Origin: Agromyces sp. 3263
GTDB lineage: Bacteria; Actinomycetota; Actinomycetes; Actinomycetales; Microbacteriaceae
Assembly (NCBI RefSeq): GCF_031456545.1
Contig: NZ_JAVDUV010000002.1
Location: 248,001-312,000, forward strand
Direction of reading: 5' to 3'
Length of the DNA stretch: 64,000 nucleotides
Shown here: piece after piece, positions 8,287 through 17,502 of the stretch
Position numbering within the stretch: the first letter of the stretch is position 1
Layout of the letters: every line of letters starts with the position of its first letter
The notes under the pieces: generated by a model
Database searches by the model: none
What the model was told of the DNA's origin: nothing
Seen by the model: the letters and a program-made list of their open reading frames with translations, nothing else
Position numbers and translations under genes: made by a program

Positions 8287-9498
8287 TCAGCTCGGGCGGC
8301 GTCGAGGCTGGTGCTCGTGGTCGCTCATGGAGCCGATGATGAGGGCCGACTGCAGGATCAGCGCTTCGCGCGCTCCGGTCGCGTCCCACCCGATCACGTC
8401 GGACACGCGCTTCAGGCGGTACCGCACCGTGTTCGGGTGCACGAACAGCTCACGGGCCGTGGCTTCGAGCGACCGGCCGTTGTCGAGGTAGCTCCAGAGC
8501 GTGGTGAGGAGCTCGGTCGAGTGGGCCTGCAACGGGCGATAGATGCGGTGCACCAGGGTCGCGCGGGCGAGCGGGTCGCCGGCGAGCGCACGCTCGGGCA
8601 GCAGGTCGTCGGCGTGCACCGGCCGCGGCGCGTGCCGCCACGACCTCGCCACGGCGAAGCCCGCGAGCGCCGCCTTCGCACTCTTCGACGCGTCGACCAG
8701 GTTCGGCACCTCATGCCCGAGAACGAGGTGCCCCGGCCCGAAGTGCGGCTCCAGTTGGGTCGCGATCTCCATGAAGGTGAGTGCGGCCGACGTGCCGATG
8801 GTCTCCTCCGGCTCGGATCCGAGCGGGTCGGAGCGCCCGATCACGAGCACGAGCCGGTTGCCCTGCACGCCGATGAGCACGTCGGCGTGCATGTGCCGGG
8901 CGGCGCGGCGCACGTGGTCGACGTCGAGCTGCTTCGGCGCCGTGCCCACGAGCACCGCGACCTCGCCGTGCCCGTGCCAGCCGAGCGCCGCGATGCGGCT
9001 CGGCAGCTCGTCGTCGTACTCGCCCGACAGGATCGAGTCGACGACGAGCGCCTCGAGACGCGCGTCCCACAGCCCGCGCGCCTCGGCCGCCCGGGCGTAA
9101 ACGTCGGCGGCGGCGAAGGCGATCTCGCGCGAGTACAGGAGGATCGCCTCGCGGAGCGGCTCGCTGCCGTCCTTCACGCGGTCCTCGACGACCTCGACGG
9201 TGACCCGGATGAGCTGCAACGTCTGCTGCAGGCTCACCGAGCGGAGCAGCTCACGGGGAGCGGCGCCGAAGACGTCGGCGGCGATCCACGGGGTCGAGCG
9301 AGGGTCGTCGAACCAGGAGATGAACGAGGAGATGCCCGCCTGGGCGACGAGGCCCACGGCCGACCTGCGGCTCGGGGGCATGTCGCCGTACCACGGCAGC
9401 GTGTCCTCGAGGCGCTTCAGCGTCTGGGTGGCGAGCTCGCCCGCGATGGTCCGCAACCACGCGAGCGTCTCCGCCTTCGTCTTGGGCTTCGTCGCCAC
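8287..9498 (-). CDS. fasR: PucR-type regulator, FasR-like activator of fatty acid synthesis
   Basis: 403 residues. The C-terminus is the PucR helix-turn-helix: NGRSLEATARELFVHPNTVRYRLKR with VSDVIGWD. The middle has a GGDEF-like/PucR central region (GEVAVLVGTAPKQLDV through VIGRSDPLG) and the N-terminus is helical. In Streptomyces the regulator FasR lies directly upstream of fabD-fabH-acpP-fabF and activates it; position and domain layout match here, so the same role is inferred. It starts with GTG 9498, 11 bp after aceE, so it is probably cotranscribed with the PDH E1 gene, which would tie fatty acid synthesis to acetyl-CoA supply. Confidence 0.85.
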   Translation of the reverse strand: MATKPKTKAETLAWLRTIAGELATQTLKRLEDTLPWYGDMPPSRRSAVGLVAQAGISSFISWFDDPRSTPWIAADVFGAAPRELLRSVSLQQTLQLIRVTVEVVEDRVKDGSEPLREAILLYSREIAFAAADVYARAAEARGLWDARLEALVVDSILSGEYDDELPSRIAALGWHGHGEVAVLVGTAPKQLDVDHVRRAARHMHADVLIGVQGNRLVLVIGRSDPLGSEPEETIGTSAALTFMEIATQLEPHFGPGHLVLGHEVPNLVDASKSAKAALAGFAVARSWRHAPRPVHADDLLPERALAGDPLARATLVHRIYRPLQAHSTELLTTLWSYLDNGRSLEATARELFVHPNTVRYRLKRVSDVIGWDATGAREALILQSALIIGSMSDHEHQPRRRPS

Positions 9499-9509
9499 CT
9501 CGTCGCCCG

Positions 9510-12236
9510 CTAGCTCTCGCCGCCGGCCGATCCGGTGGTGCCGGCGTTCACGTCGTGGAGCCGGTACTTCGCGATGGCCTGCGCCGGGAGGGAGCGGTCG
9601 ACCTCCCCGCGATCCGCGAGCAGTTCGAGCGTGCGCACCACGACGGACGGGCCGTCGATCGTGAAGAAGCGGCGCGCCGCCGGGCGGGTGTCCGAGAAGC
9701 CGAACCCATCGGCGCCGAGCGTGGCGTAGTCACCGGGCACGTACGCGCGGATCTGATCGGGCACCGCGTGCATGTAGTCGGACACCGCGACGAACGGGCC
9801 CTGCACGCCCGAGAGCTTCTGCGTCAGGTAGGCCGAGCGGCGCTCGGCATCCGGGTTCAGGAAGTTGTGCTCGTCGGCGGCGAGGCCGTCACGACGGAGC
9901 TCCGTCCAGCTGGTGACCGACCACACGTCGGCCGACACGCCCCAGTCGTTCGCGAGCAGCTCCTGCGCCTCGACGATCCACGGCACGGCCACGCCCGAGG
10001 CGAGCAGCTGCGCCTTGGGGCCCTGCACCGTCGACTCCGAGAGGCGGTGGATGCCGCGGACGATGCCCTCGACGTCGGTGCCCTCGGGCTCGGCGGGCTG
10101 CACGATCGGCTCGTTGTAGACCGTGAGGTAGTACATGACGTTGGGGTCGGGGTGGGTGCCGCCGTACATCCGGTCGAGCCCCGCCCGCACGATGTGGCCG
10201 ATCTCGTAGCCGTAGGCCGGGTCGTACGAAACGACGGCCGGGTTCGTGGAGGCGAGGAGCAGCGAGTGCCCGTCGGCATGCTGGAGGCCCTCGCCGGTGA
10301 GCGTGGTGCGACCCGCCGTCGCGCCGATCATGAAGCCGCGCGCCATCTGGTCGCCCGCCGCCCAGATCGCGTCACCGGTGCGCTGGAAGCCGAACATCGA
10401 GTAGAAGACGTAGATCGGGATCAGCGGCTCGCCCTGCGTCGAGTACGACGTGCCGACGTTGGTGAACGCGGCGAGCGCGCCCGCCTCGTTGATGCCGACG
10501 TGCACGATCTGGCCCTGCGGGCTCTCCTTGTAGGCGAGCAGCAGTTCGCGGTCGACCGAGGTGTAGTGCTGGCCGTTCGGGTTGTAGATCTTGGCGTTCG
10601 GGAAGAACGCGTCCATGCCGAACGTGCGGGCCTCGTCGGGGATGATCGGGACGATGCGGTTGCCGAAGTCCTTCGCCCGCATGAGGTCCTTCAGGAGCCG
10701 GACGAACGCCATGGTCGTGGCGATCTCCTGCGTGCCCGAGCCCTTCTTCGCGATCGCGTAGGCCGAGTCGTCGGGCAGCGTGATCGCGGTGTGGTTCGTG
10801 CGGCGCTCGGGCAGGTAGCCCCCGAGCTCGCGACGGCGCTCGTGGAGGTACCGGATCGCCTCGTCCTGCTCGCCCGGGTGGTAGTACGGCGGCAGGTAGG
10901 GGTTCTCCTCGAGCTGCGCGTCGCTGATGGGGATGCGCATCGCGTCGCGGAAGGTCTTGAGGTTGTCGAGCGTCATCTTCTTCATCTGGTGGGTCGCGTT
11001 GCGGCCCTCGAAGCTCGGACCGAGGCCGTAGCCCTTGATGGTCTTGGCGAGGATGACGGTGGGCTGGCCCTTGTGCTCGGTCGCGGCCTTGAACGCGGCG
11101 TACACCTTGCGGTAGTCGTGGCCGCCGCGCTTCAGGTTCCAGATCTGCTCGTCGGAGAGGTCCTTCACCAGCTCGAGCGCACGCGGATCGCGCCCGAAGA
11201 AGTTCTCGCGCACGTAGGCGCCGGACTCGGCCTTGTAGGTCTGGTAGTCGCCGTCGGGCGTGACGTTCATGAGGTTGCGGAGGGCGCCGTCGTGGTCGCG
11301 CGCGAGCAGGTCGTCCCACTCGCGGCCCCAGACCACCTTGATGACGTTCCAGCCGGCGCCGCGGAAGAAGCTCTCGAGCTCCTGGATGATCTTGCCGTTG
11401 CCGCGCACCGGGCCGTCGAGTCGCTGGAGGTTGCAGTTGATGACGAACGTCAGGTTGTCGAGGCCCTCGTTCGCGGCGACCTGCAGCTGCCCGCGGCTCT
11501 CGACCTCGTCCATCTCGCCGTCGCCGAGGAATGCCCAGACGTGCTGGTCGGAGGCGTCCTTGATGCCGCGGTTGGTGAGGTACTTGTTGAGCTGCGCCTG
11601 ATAGATCGCGTTGATGGGGCCGAGGCCCATCGACACGGTCGGGAACTGCCAGAAGTCGGGCATGAGGCGCGGGTGCGGGTACGACGAGAGGCCGTTGGGC
11701 GCGTGCGACTTCTCCTGCCGGAAGCCGTCGAGCTGGTCGGCGGTGAGCCGGCCCTCGAGGAACGCGCGGGCATACGTGCCGGGGGAGGCGTGCCCCTGGA
11801 TGAAGATCTGGTCGCCGCCACCGGGGTGGTCCTGGCCGCGGAAGAAGTGGTTGAAGCCCACCTCGTAGAGCGCGGCGGACGACGCGTACGTCGAGATGTG
11901 GCCACCGACGGCGATGCCGGGCCGCTGCGCGCGGTGCACGAGCATGGCGGCGTTCCAGCGGATCCACGCGCGATAGCGGCGCTCGACCTCCTCGTCGCCC
12001 GGGAACTCGGGCTCGTTCTCGGGGGCGATCGTGTTGAGGTAGTCGGTCGTCGGGACCATCGGCACGCCGAGGTGCAGCTCCTTCGAGCGCTTCAGCAGGC
12101 TGAGCATGATCTCGCGCGCCCGCTGGTGCCCCTTCTCCGCGACGAGTGCGTCGAGGGATTCAGCCCATTCGAAGGTCTCCTCGGGATCGGAGTCCATCGC
12201 CTCGACCGAGTAGGGGTCCTGGTCGTTGACAGTCAC
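9510..12236 (-). CDS. aceE: Pyruvate dehydrogenase E1 component, homodimeric
   Basis: 908 residues, the single-chain E1 used by actinobacteria and proteobacteria. It decarboxylates pyruvate with thiamine diphosphate and acetylates the lipoyl group of E2. The ThDP-binding region is visible around [13 protein letters not shown] (GDG) with the following [20 protein letters not shown]; the C-terminal [15 protein letters not shown] segment and GASYST-like region are also present. GTG start 12236 is preceded by AGAGAGG at 6 nt. E2 (sucB) and E3 (lpd) are encoded about 18 kb away in this window; lipoylation is served by lipB-lipA. Confidence 0.96.
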   Translation of the reverse strand: MTVNDQDPYSVEAMDSDPEETFEWAESLDALVAEKGHQRAREIMLSLLKRSKELHLGVPMVPTTDYLNTIAPENEPEFPGDEEVERRYRAWIRWNAAMLVHRAQRPGIAVGGHISTYASSAALYEVGFNHFFRGQDHPGGGDQIFIQGHASPGTYARAFLEGRLTADQLDGFRQEKSHAPNGLSSYPHPRLMPDFWQFPTVSMGLGPINAIYQAQLNKYLTNRGIKDASDQHVWAFLGDGEMDEVESRGQLQVAANEGLDNLTFVINCNLQRLDGPVRGNGKIIQELESFFRGAGWNVIKVVWGREWDDLLARDHDGALRNLMNVTPDGDYQTYKAESGAYVRENFFGRDPRALELVKDLSDEQIWNLKRGGHDYRKVYAAFKAATEHKGQPTVILAKTIKGYGLGPSFEGRNATHQMKKMTLDNLKTFRDAMRIPISDAQLEENPYLPPYYHPGEQDEAIRYLHERRRELGGYLPERRTNHTAITLPDDSAYAIAKKGSGTQEIATTMAFVRLLKDLMRAKDFGNRIVPIIPDEARTFGMDAFFPNAKIYNPNGQHYTSVDRELLLAYKESPQGQIVHVGINEAGALAAFTNVGTSYSTQGEPLIPIYVFYSMFGFQRTGDAIWAAGDQMARGFMIGATAGRTTLTGEGLQHADGHSLLLASTNPAVVSYDPAYGYEIGHIVRAGLDRMYGGTHPDPNVMYYLTVYNEPIVQPAEPEGTDVEGIVRGIHRLSESTVQGPKAQLLASGVAVPWIVEAQELLANDWGVSADVWSVTSWTELRRDGLAADEHNFLNPDAERRSAYLTQKLSGVQGPFVAVSDYMHAVPDQIRAYVPGDYATLGADGFGFSDTRPAARRFFTIDGPSVVVRTLELLADRGEVDRSLPAQAIAKYRLHDVNAGTTGSAGGES

Positions 12237-12407
12237 ACTCGACCTCTCTCTTCAGCAGATCATGCCTGCGGTGTGGGGGCGTGCGCACGACGGAGGGACC
12301 GGATCACGGTCGCGTGGCACCACGCCATCCTAGTGATTCTATGCCCCGTGCGTCGGGGCTAGGCTGGGCGCCGTCGAAGCCGCATGAACCCCGGGAGCCA
12401 GACGACG

Positions 12408-12863
12408 ATGATCCTCCAGCCCGGCACGGCCGCCCCCGACTTCTCGCTCCGCAACCAGTTCGGGCAAGCGGTGTCCCTCTCGGCGTTCCGGGGTACCACC
12501 CCGGTGACGCTCGTGTTCTTCCCGCTCGCCTTCTCGCGGACCTGCCAGGGCGAACTCTGCGAGCTCCGCGACCACCCCGAGCTGTTCCGCACCGCCGGGA
12601 CGGAGCTCCTGGGCATCTCGGTCGACTCGAAGCACGCCCTCCGCGCCTGGGCGGAGGAGCAGTCCTACGACTTCCCGCTCCTCTCGGACTTCTGGCCGCA
12701 CGGCGAGGTGGCACGGTCGTACGGTGTGTTCCTCGACGAACCCGGCTACGCCGCGCGAGCGACGTTCGTGATCGGCGTCGACGGCGTCATCCGTGCGAGC
12801 TTCGCCACCGGACCGGGGGAGCCCCGGTCGCTCGAGCAGTACCGCGTGGCGCTCGGAGCCTGA
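12408..12863 (+). CDS. ahpE: AhpE-like peroxiredoxin with a C-x4-C motif
   Basis: 151 residues from ATG 12408 (GGGAG 10 nt upstream); ATG 12384 would add 8 residues. The core LVFFPLAFSRTCQGELC, PLLSDFWPHGEVARSYGVF and closing acidic region match mycobacterial AhpE, a one-cysteine peroxiredoxin reducing peroxides and peroxynitrite. Unlike AhpE, a second Cys lies five residues after the peroxidatic Cys (TCQGELC), the C-x4-C spacing of PrxQ/BCP two-Cys enzymes, so an intramolecular disulfide mechanism is possible. A -10-like TAGGCT lies at 12360-12365. Cytosolic; no reductase gene is adjacent. Confidence 0.88.
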   Translation: MILQPGTAAPDFSLRNQFGQAVSLSAFRGTTPVTLVFFPLAFSRTCQGELCELRDHPELFRTAGTELLGISVDSKHALRAWAEEQSYDFPLLSDFWPHGEVARSYGVFLDEPGYAARATFVIGVDGVIRASFATGPGEPRSLEQYRVALGA

Positions 12864-12900
12864 TGCGACGGGCCTGACGCGACGGAGCCCGCGATACGAC

Positions 12901-12930
12901 GGTGAGCGGATGCCGCGGCATCCGCTCACC
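12901..12930. terminator. Perfect 30-bp palindrome between convergent genes
   Basis: Arms GGTGAGCGGATGCC (12901-12914) and GGCATCCGCTCACC (12917-12930) around GC form an uninterrupted 30-bp palindrome, overlapping the last 5 bp of the downstream minus-strand gene. It contains both orientations of the octamer CGGATGCC that is over-represented in this window. Likely a bidirectional terminator; no U-tract. Confidence 0.6.
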
Positions 12931-13633
12931 CGCCGGTGTCGAGGATTCCCACCGAGCGGGCGATGACGAGTGCGAGGATCACGAACCCGCCGAAGGCCTG
13001 CAGCCCCATGAGCAGCTTGACGCGTTGCGAGAGCGGCATCGCGTCGCTCGCGCTGAACGCCATCGAGTTCGACAGCGACGTGTAGAAGTAGTCGACGAAC
13101 CGCGGCGTCCAGTCGAGCACGGCGGCGGATCCGGCGGCCACCTCGGCGATCGCGTCGTGGTCCTCGTCCTGCGAGAAGCGGAAGTCGGCGGCGGGCAGCT
13201 CGGTGCGCGCCCACGTGGTGCGCACCACGGGCCCGCCACGGTCGACCTCCCAGTACAGCAGCGCGAACCCGATCACGTTCGCCACCCAGACCTGGAGCGC
13301 CGCGAGGAGGAGACCGGGCGCATCGTGCCGGCCGCTGATGAGCTTGAAGACGAGCAGCACGAGCGCCACCTGGTTGGCGAGCACCAGCAGCAGCGCGAGC
13401 GAAACCGACAGCGCCCGGGTCCAGCTGGTCTCGCGCGTCAGCCGGTGCGGGTTCACGATGATGAGCGGCACGAGGAGCGCCAGGCCGGCTCCGACCACGA
13501 CGAAGCGCAGCGGACCGATGAGCTCGTTCGGGAGGAACGCGTACAGCGCCAGGGCGGCGAGCAGCGCTCCCACCGCCGGCCACCGATGCTCGGGCGGTGC
13601 CGTGCGGCTCGGATGCTGCGTCCCGGGCTCCAT
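12926..13633 (-). CDS. DUF1345-like membrane protein
   Basis: 235 residues with about five to six predicted membrane segments: LLAALALYAFLP, LRFVVVGAGLALLVPLIIV, ALSVSLALLLVLANQVALVLLVFKLI, LLLAALQVWVANVIGFALLYWEV and a final QAFGGFVILALVIARSVGIL. The soluble loop after YWEVDRGGP and the segment FVDYFYTSLSNSMAFSASDAMPLSQR are typical of a broad actinobacterial family of unknown function; the TS-x-S-x-x-x-F-S layout before the last helices recalls the pore region of two-helix potassium channels, but I see no TVGYG filter. A TAGACT hexamer (13641-13646) 7 nt before ATG 13633 suggests a leaderless transcript. Confidence 0.75.
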   Translation of the reverse strand: MEPGTQHPSRTAPPEHRWPAVGALLAALALYAFLPNELIGPLRFVVVGAGLALLVPLIIVNPHRLTRETSWTRALSVSLALLLVLANQVALVLLVFKLISGRHDAPGLLLAALQVWVANVIGFALLYWEVDRGGPVVRTTWARTELPAADFRFSQDEDHDAIAEVAAGSAAVLDWTPRFVDYFYTSLSNSMAFSASDAMPLSQRVKLLMGLQAFGGFVILALVIARSVGILDTGG

Positions 13634-13708
13634 GGGCGTGAGTCTAGGGACGCTCCGCTACCATGGGCATGCGCCGCGCGGCGTGTGCCGCCAGGCGGCC
13701 GCGCGTGC

Positions 13709-13781
13709 GGGCCTTTAGCTCAGTTGGTAGAGCGCCACGTTTACACCGTGGATGTCGTCGGTTCGAGCCCGGCAGGGCCCA
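13709..13781 (+). tRNA. tRNA-Val (anticodon TAC)
   Basis: Full cloverleaf by eye: acceptor GGGCCTT/AGGGCCC (one G-U pair), D arm GCTC/GAGC with loop AGTTGGTA, anticodon stem CCACG/CGTGG with loop TTTACAC (TAC at 13742-13744), variable ATGTC, T arm GTCGG-TTCGAGC-CCGGC, discriminator A at 13781. The following bases are CCG, so the CCA end is not fully encoded. A TACCAT hexamer at 13659-13664 is a plausible promoter -10. It reads GUA codons, rare in this GC-rich genome. Confidence 0.97.
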
Positions 13782-13828
13782 CCGCCGACTCGGCCCCCGC
13801 CTCCGGTGCGGGGGATAGGCTGGGGCGC

Positions 13829-14647
13829 GTGCCAGCCGTTCTCGCCGAGGTCCTGACGACGATCGATCGACTCTGGCCGCTCGGCGGCGCCGAGCCGTGG
13901 GACGCGCCGGGGCTCGTCACGGGCGATCCCGACGCTCCGGTCGACCGCGTCCTGCTCGCGGTCGACGCCGTCGCCGCCACGATCGACGAGGCCGTCGACG
14001 CCGAGGCCGACCTCCTCATCGCCCACCACCCGCTGCTCCTCCGCGGGGTCACGAGCATCGCGGAGGACCGCTACAAGGGCGCGCTCCTCGCACGGCTCAT
14101 CCGCGCCGACTGCGCGCTGGTCGCGGCCCACACGAACGCCGATGTCGTCGAGCAGGGCACCTCCGCCGTGCTCGCGGCACGACTCGGGCTCGTGGACGTG
14201 CGGCCCATCGTGCCGGGCGCCGACCCGTCGACCGGACTCGGCCGCATCGGACGCCTTCCCGAGCCGACGACGCTGGGCCGGCTCGCCAGGCTCCTCGCCG
14301 AGCTGCTGCCGCCGACGGCGACGGGGGTCCGCGCCGCTGGAGGCTTCGACGACCGCGTCGAGACCGTGGCGCTCTGCGGCGGCGCCGGCGACTCGCTGCT
14401 CGGCGACCCCGTCGTCCGTGGTGCCGACGTCTACATCACCGCCGACCTGCGTCACCACCCGGCCTCCGAGGCTCGTGAGCAGGCGCTGCTCGCCGGCGGC
14501 CCCGCGCTCCTCGACGTCTCGCACTGGGCCAGCGAATGGCTCTGGCTCGATGCGGCGGCCGCCCAGCTGCGCGAGGCGCACCCGCAGCTCGACGTGCGCG
14601 TGAGCGAACTCCGCACCGACCCCTGGGACTTCCAGGTCGTGCAATGA
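13829..14647 (+). CDS. NIF3-like (DUF34/YbgI) dinuclear metal-centre protein
   Basis: 272 residues. The family forms a ring-shaped hexamer with a two-metal site; its reaction is not firmly known, with links to GTP cyclohydrolase I-like chemistry and metal handling. Metal-ligand signatures are visible: LIAHHPLLLRG (paired His), VAAHTNADV (His and Asp), and near the C-terminus LLDVSHWASEWLW. The GTG start follows a TAGGCT hexamer (13816-13821) by 7 nt, so it is probably leaderless. The next gene (zinc-ribbon coiled-coil protein) starts 37 bp later; this pair is a common actinobacterial neighbourhood. Confidence 0.9.
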   Translation: MPAVLAEVLTTIDRLWPLGGAEPWDAPGLVTGDPDAPVDRVLLAVDAVAATIDEAVDAEADLLIAHHPLLLRGVTSIAEDRYKGALLARLIRADCALVAAHTNADVVEQGTSAVLAARLGLVDVRPIVPGADPSTGLGRIGRLPEPTTLGRLARLLAELLPPTATGVRAAGGFDDRVETVALCGGAGDSLLGDPVVRGADVYITADLRHHPASEAREQALLAGGPALLDVSHWASEWLWLDAAAAQLREAHPQLDVRVSELRTDPWDFQVVQ

Positions 14648-14684
14648 TGACCACTTCCACTCCGTCCCCCACGAGGAGCACCAC

Positions 14685-15422
14685 GTGAAGGCCAGCCCAG
14701 CCGACCAGCAGGAACTGCTGCGACTCCAGTCCCTCGACACCCGTCTCCAGCAGCTCGCCCATCGGCTGGGATCGCTGCCCCAGGCCGCGCCGCTCGCCGA
14801 GCTCGCCAAGCGCGACACCGCCGTCCGCGGCACGCGCGCCGAGGCCGTCGGCGGGCTCGAGGACGCACGTGCCGAGCTGAAGCGGCTCGAGTCGGACGTG
14901 CAGGTCGTCGAGGCGCGCATCGCCCGCGACGGCGACCGGCTGCAGCACACGTCCTCGACGAAGGATGTCGCGGCGCTCGAGTCCGAGCTCGCGTCACTCG
15001 CCAAGCGCCTCTCCGACCTCGAGGACCAGGAGCTCGTCGTCATGGAGAAGGTGGAGACCGCCGAGGCCGTGGTCGCCGGCATCGACGAGGAACGCGCGTC
15101 GATCGCGGCCGAGGCGGCGGTGCTCGAAGGCCGGCGCGACGACGCCGCCGCGGGATTCGCCGCGGAACGCGACGCCACCGAGCGCGACCGCGCCGTCGTC
15201 GCCGGGAGCATCCCCGCCGACCTGCTCGCCTTCTACGAGCAGCGACGCACCCGCGGAGGCGGCGTGGGCGCCGCGCTGCTCAGCCAGCGCACCTGCAACG
15301 GCTGCACCATCACCCTCACCGGCTCCGATCTGGAGAAGGTGCGCCGCTCGGCTCCCGACGACGTCGTGCAGTGCCCCGAGTGCGACCGCATCCTGGTCCG
15401 CACCGACGAGTCCGGTCTCTGA
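14685..15422 (+). CDS. Coiled-coil protein with C4 zinc ribbon (DUF164/CT398-like)
   Basis: 245 residues. Residues about 5-170 are a long heptad-rich coiled coil (repeated RLQQL, LKRLESDV, SELASLAKRLSDLEDQEL), and the C-terminus carries a C4 zinc ribbon: TCNGCTITL and, 24 residues on, CPECDRIL. This layout is that of the CT398/FlgZ-like family, whose members act as chaperone- or adaptor-like proteins; the actinobacterial members have no assigned role. GAGGAG precedes GTG 14685 by 6 nt. It lies between the NIF3-like gene and rnpB. Confidence 0.88.
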   Translation: MKASPADQQELLRLQSLDTRLQQLAHRLGSLPQAAPLAELAKRDTAVRGTRAEAVGGLEDARAELKRLESDVQVVEARIARDGDRLQHTSSTKDVAALESELASLAKRLSDLEDQELVVMEKVETAEAVVAGIDEERASIAAEAAVLEGRRDDAAAGFAAERDATERDRAVVAGSIPADLLAFYEQRRTRGGGVGAALLSQRTCNGCTITLTGSDLEKVRRSAPDDVVQCPECDRILVRTDESGL

Positions 15423-15452
15423 TCGGGGGTCGCGGCCTGTAGCCTGAAGGGG

Positions 15453-15837
<385 letters not shown>

Positions 15838-16590
15838 CTACCGGATCGCGAGCGCCGCGGCGCCCAGGATGCCCGCGTTGTTGCGGTGCACGGCCGGCAC
15901 GATCGGCGCGGTGAGCTTCAGCAGCGGCAGGAAGTGCTCGTGGTGCTTCGACACGCCCCCGCCGACCACGAAGAGGTCGGGCGAGAAGATGAACTCGAGG
16001 TGCGAGTAGTAGCGCTGGAGGCGCTTCGCCCACTTCTCCCAGCTGAGCGACTCGCGCTCCATCGCGGAGTACGCCGCTCGGCTCTCGGCATCGTGGCCGT
16101 CGAGCTCGAGGTGGCCGAGCTCCGAGTTGGGCACGAGCACGCCGTCGTTGATGAGCGCCGAGCCGATGCCGGTGCCGAGGGTCGTGAGGATGACGAGCCC
16201 CTCGACGCCGACCGCGGCGCCGTACCGGGATTCGGCGTAGCCGGCGGCATCCGCGTCGTTGATGAAGTGGATGTCGCGGCCGAGCGCCTTCTCGAACATC
16301 TCCTCGGCCGGCAGCCCGATCCACTCGCGGGAGATGTTCGCCGCCGAGAGGGTGCGCCCGCCTTTGACGACCGCGGGGAAGCAGACGCCGAGCGGCAGCT
16401 TCGTGCCGGTGCGCTGGTCGATCCCCGTGACGAGCTCCTCCGTCGCGGCGAGGATGTCGGCCGGACGGCCGCCCTCGGGCGTTCGCACCTTCACGCGATC
16501 CGTGACGAGCTCTCCGGTGCCGAGGTCGATGACCGCCCCCTTGATGCCCGTGCCGCCGATGTCGATCCCGATCGCGTGGTCCGTCGCCAT
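15838..16590 (-). CDS. ppgK: Polyphosphate glucokinase
   Basis: 250 residues, ROK-family fold typical of actinobacterial polyphosphate/ATP glucokinases. Phosphorylates glucose using inorganic polyphosphate (and usually ATP). Visible: phosphate-1 loop AIGIDIGGTGIKGAVID, substrate motif FINDADAAGYAE, phosphate-2 region LTTLGTGIGSALI, and the ELGHLELDG stretch. The family's polyphosphate preference is known from mycobacterial and Arthrobacter enzymes. A TAGTCT hexamer (minus strand, 16597-16602) is 6 nt before ATG 16590, suggesting a leaderless transcript. Convergent with rnpB. Confidence 0.93.
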   Translation of the reverse strand: MATDHAIGIDIGGTGIKGAVIDLGTGELVTDRVKVRTPEGGRPADILAATEELVTGIDQRTGTKLPLGVCFPAVVKGGRTLSAANISREWIGLPAEEMFEKALGRDIHFINDADAAGYAESRYGAAVGVEGLVILTTLGTGIGSALINDGVLVPNSELGHLELDGHDAESRAAYSAMERESLSWEKWAKRLQRYYSHLEFIFSPDLFVVGGGVSKHHEHFLPLLKLTAPIVPAVHRNNAGILGAAALAIR

Positions 16591-16624
16591 GCGGCCAGAC
16601 TATCGCGCGGCCCACGGCCGACGT

Positions 16625-17488
16625 TCAGGGGAGTGTCAGGATGTCGGCGCCGCGGTCGGTCACCACGAGCGTGTGCTCGAACTGGGCCGTGAGGGCGCGA
16701 TCGCGGGTGACCACGGTCCAGTCGTCGTCCCAGAGGTCCCAGTCGGTCGTCCCGAGCGTGAGCATCGGCTCGATCGTGAAGACCATGCCCGGCTCCATCA
16801 CCGTGTCGAACTCGGGCGCGTCGTAGTGGGGGATGATGAGCCCGGTATGGAACGCGCGCCCGACGCCGTGGCCCGTGTAGTCGCGCACGACGCCGTAGCC
16901 GAATCGCTTGGCGTACGCCTCGATCGCTCGGCCGATCACGTTCACCTGCCGGCCGGGGGCGACGGCGCGGATGCCGCGGGCGAGCGCTTCGCGCGTGCGC
17001 TCGACGAGCAGCGTCGCCTCCTCCGTCGCATGCCCGACGAGGAACGTGTGGTTGAGGTCGCCGTGGTAGCCGTCGAGGTAGGCGGTGACGTCGAGGTTCA
17101 CGAGGTCGCCGTCGTCGAGCACGGTGTCGTCGGGGATGCCGTGGCAGATCACCTCGTTCACCGACGTGCACGACGACTTGGGATAGCCGCGGTAGCCGAG
17201 CGTCGACGGGTAGGCGCCGTGCGCGACGACGTAGTCGTGTGCGATGCGGTCGAGCTCGTCGGTCGTCACCCCGGGTCGGATGGCCGCCGCCGCCGCCTCG
17301 ATCGCCCCGGCGGCGATGCGGCCGGCCGCACGGATCCGCTCGACCTCCTCGGGCGTGTACCAGTCGCCGGCGGCGTTCGGAGCGGGTGCGCGCCGGCCCA
17401 CGTACTCGGGCCGGACGACGGACTCGGGCACGGTTCGGATCGGCGAACGGAGGCCGGGGATCAGGTGGCCGGAGGCGTCCTTGGGCAT
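16625..17488 (-). CDS. map: Methionine aminopeptidase, type I
   Basis: 287 residues; removes N-terminal methionine from nascent proteins. The five metal ligands are recognisable: the two Asp in [18 protein letters not shown], His in [11 protein letters not shown], Glu in FTIEPML and Glu in AQFEHTLVV. The N-terminal 40 residues before [13 protein letters not shown] form the extension seen in mycobacterial MetAP1c. The ATG at 17488 lies only 6 nt after TAGGCT (minus strand 17495-17500), so the transcript is probably leaderless and its promoter overlaps the start codon of the divergent gene. Confidence 0.95.
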   Translation of the reverse strand: MPKDASGHLIPGLRSPIRTVPESVVRPEYVGRRAPAPNAAGDWYTPEEVERIRAAGRIAAGAIEAAAAAIRPGVTTDELDRIAHDYVVAHGAYPSTLGYRGYPKSSCTSVNEVICHGIPDDTVLDDGDLVNLDVTAYLDGYHGDLNHTFLVGHATEEATLLVERTREALARGIRAVAPGRQVNVIGRAIEAYAKRFGYGVVRDYTGHGVGRAFHTGLIIPHYDAPEFDTVMEPGMVFTIEPMLTLGTTDWDLWDDDWTVVTRDRALTAQFEHTLVVTDRGADILTLP

Positions 17489-17502
17489 AGGATCAGCCTA
17501 TG
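17486..17502. promoter_or_regulatory. Divergent promoter element carrying two -10 hexamers and two start codons
   Basis: CATAGGATCAGCCTATG is a near-perfect inverted repeat. On the plus strand it reads TAGGAT, 6 nt, ATG (17500); on the minus strand TAGGCT, 6 nt, ATG (17488). The whole intergenic region is 11 bp. Both genes would start transcription at or next to their start codons, and each -10 overlaps the other gene's start. Confidence 0.7.

Noticed and set aside
8174..8389. N-terminal extensions of fabD from ATG 8257 or earlier
   Set aside because: Extra residues have no similarity to the family; GTG 8173 gives the canonical start and sits 7 nt after CAGACT.
9555..12362. 935-codon plus-strand frame antisense to aceE
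   Set aside because: No family features; aceE on the other strand explains the region completely.
12902..14647. Single 581-codon frame joining the NIF3-like protein to upstream sequence
   Set aside because: The upstream part runs through the membrane protein antisense and the tRNA-Val; the NIF3 start at 13829 is supported by family N-terminus and TAGGCT.
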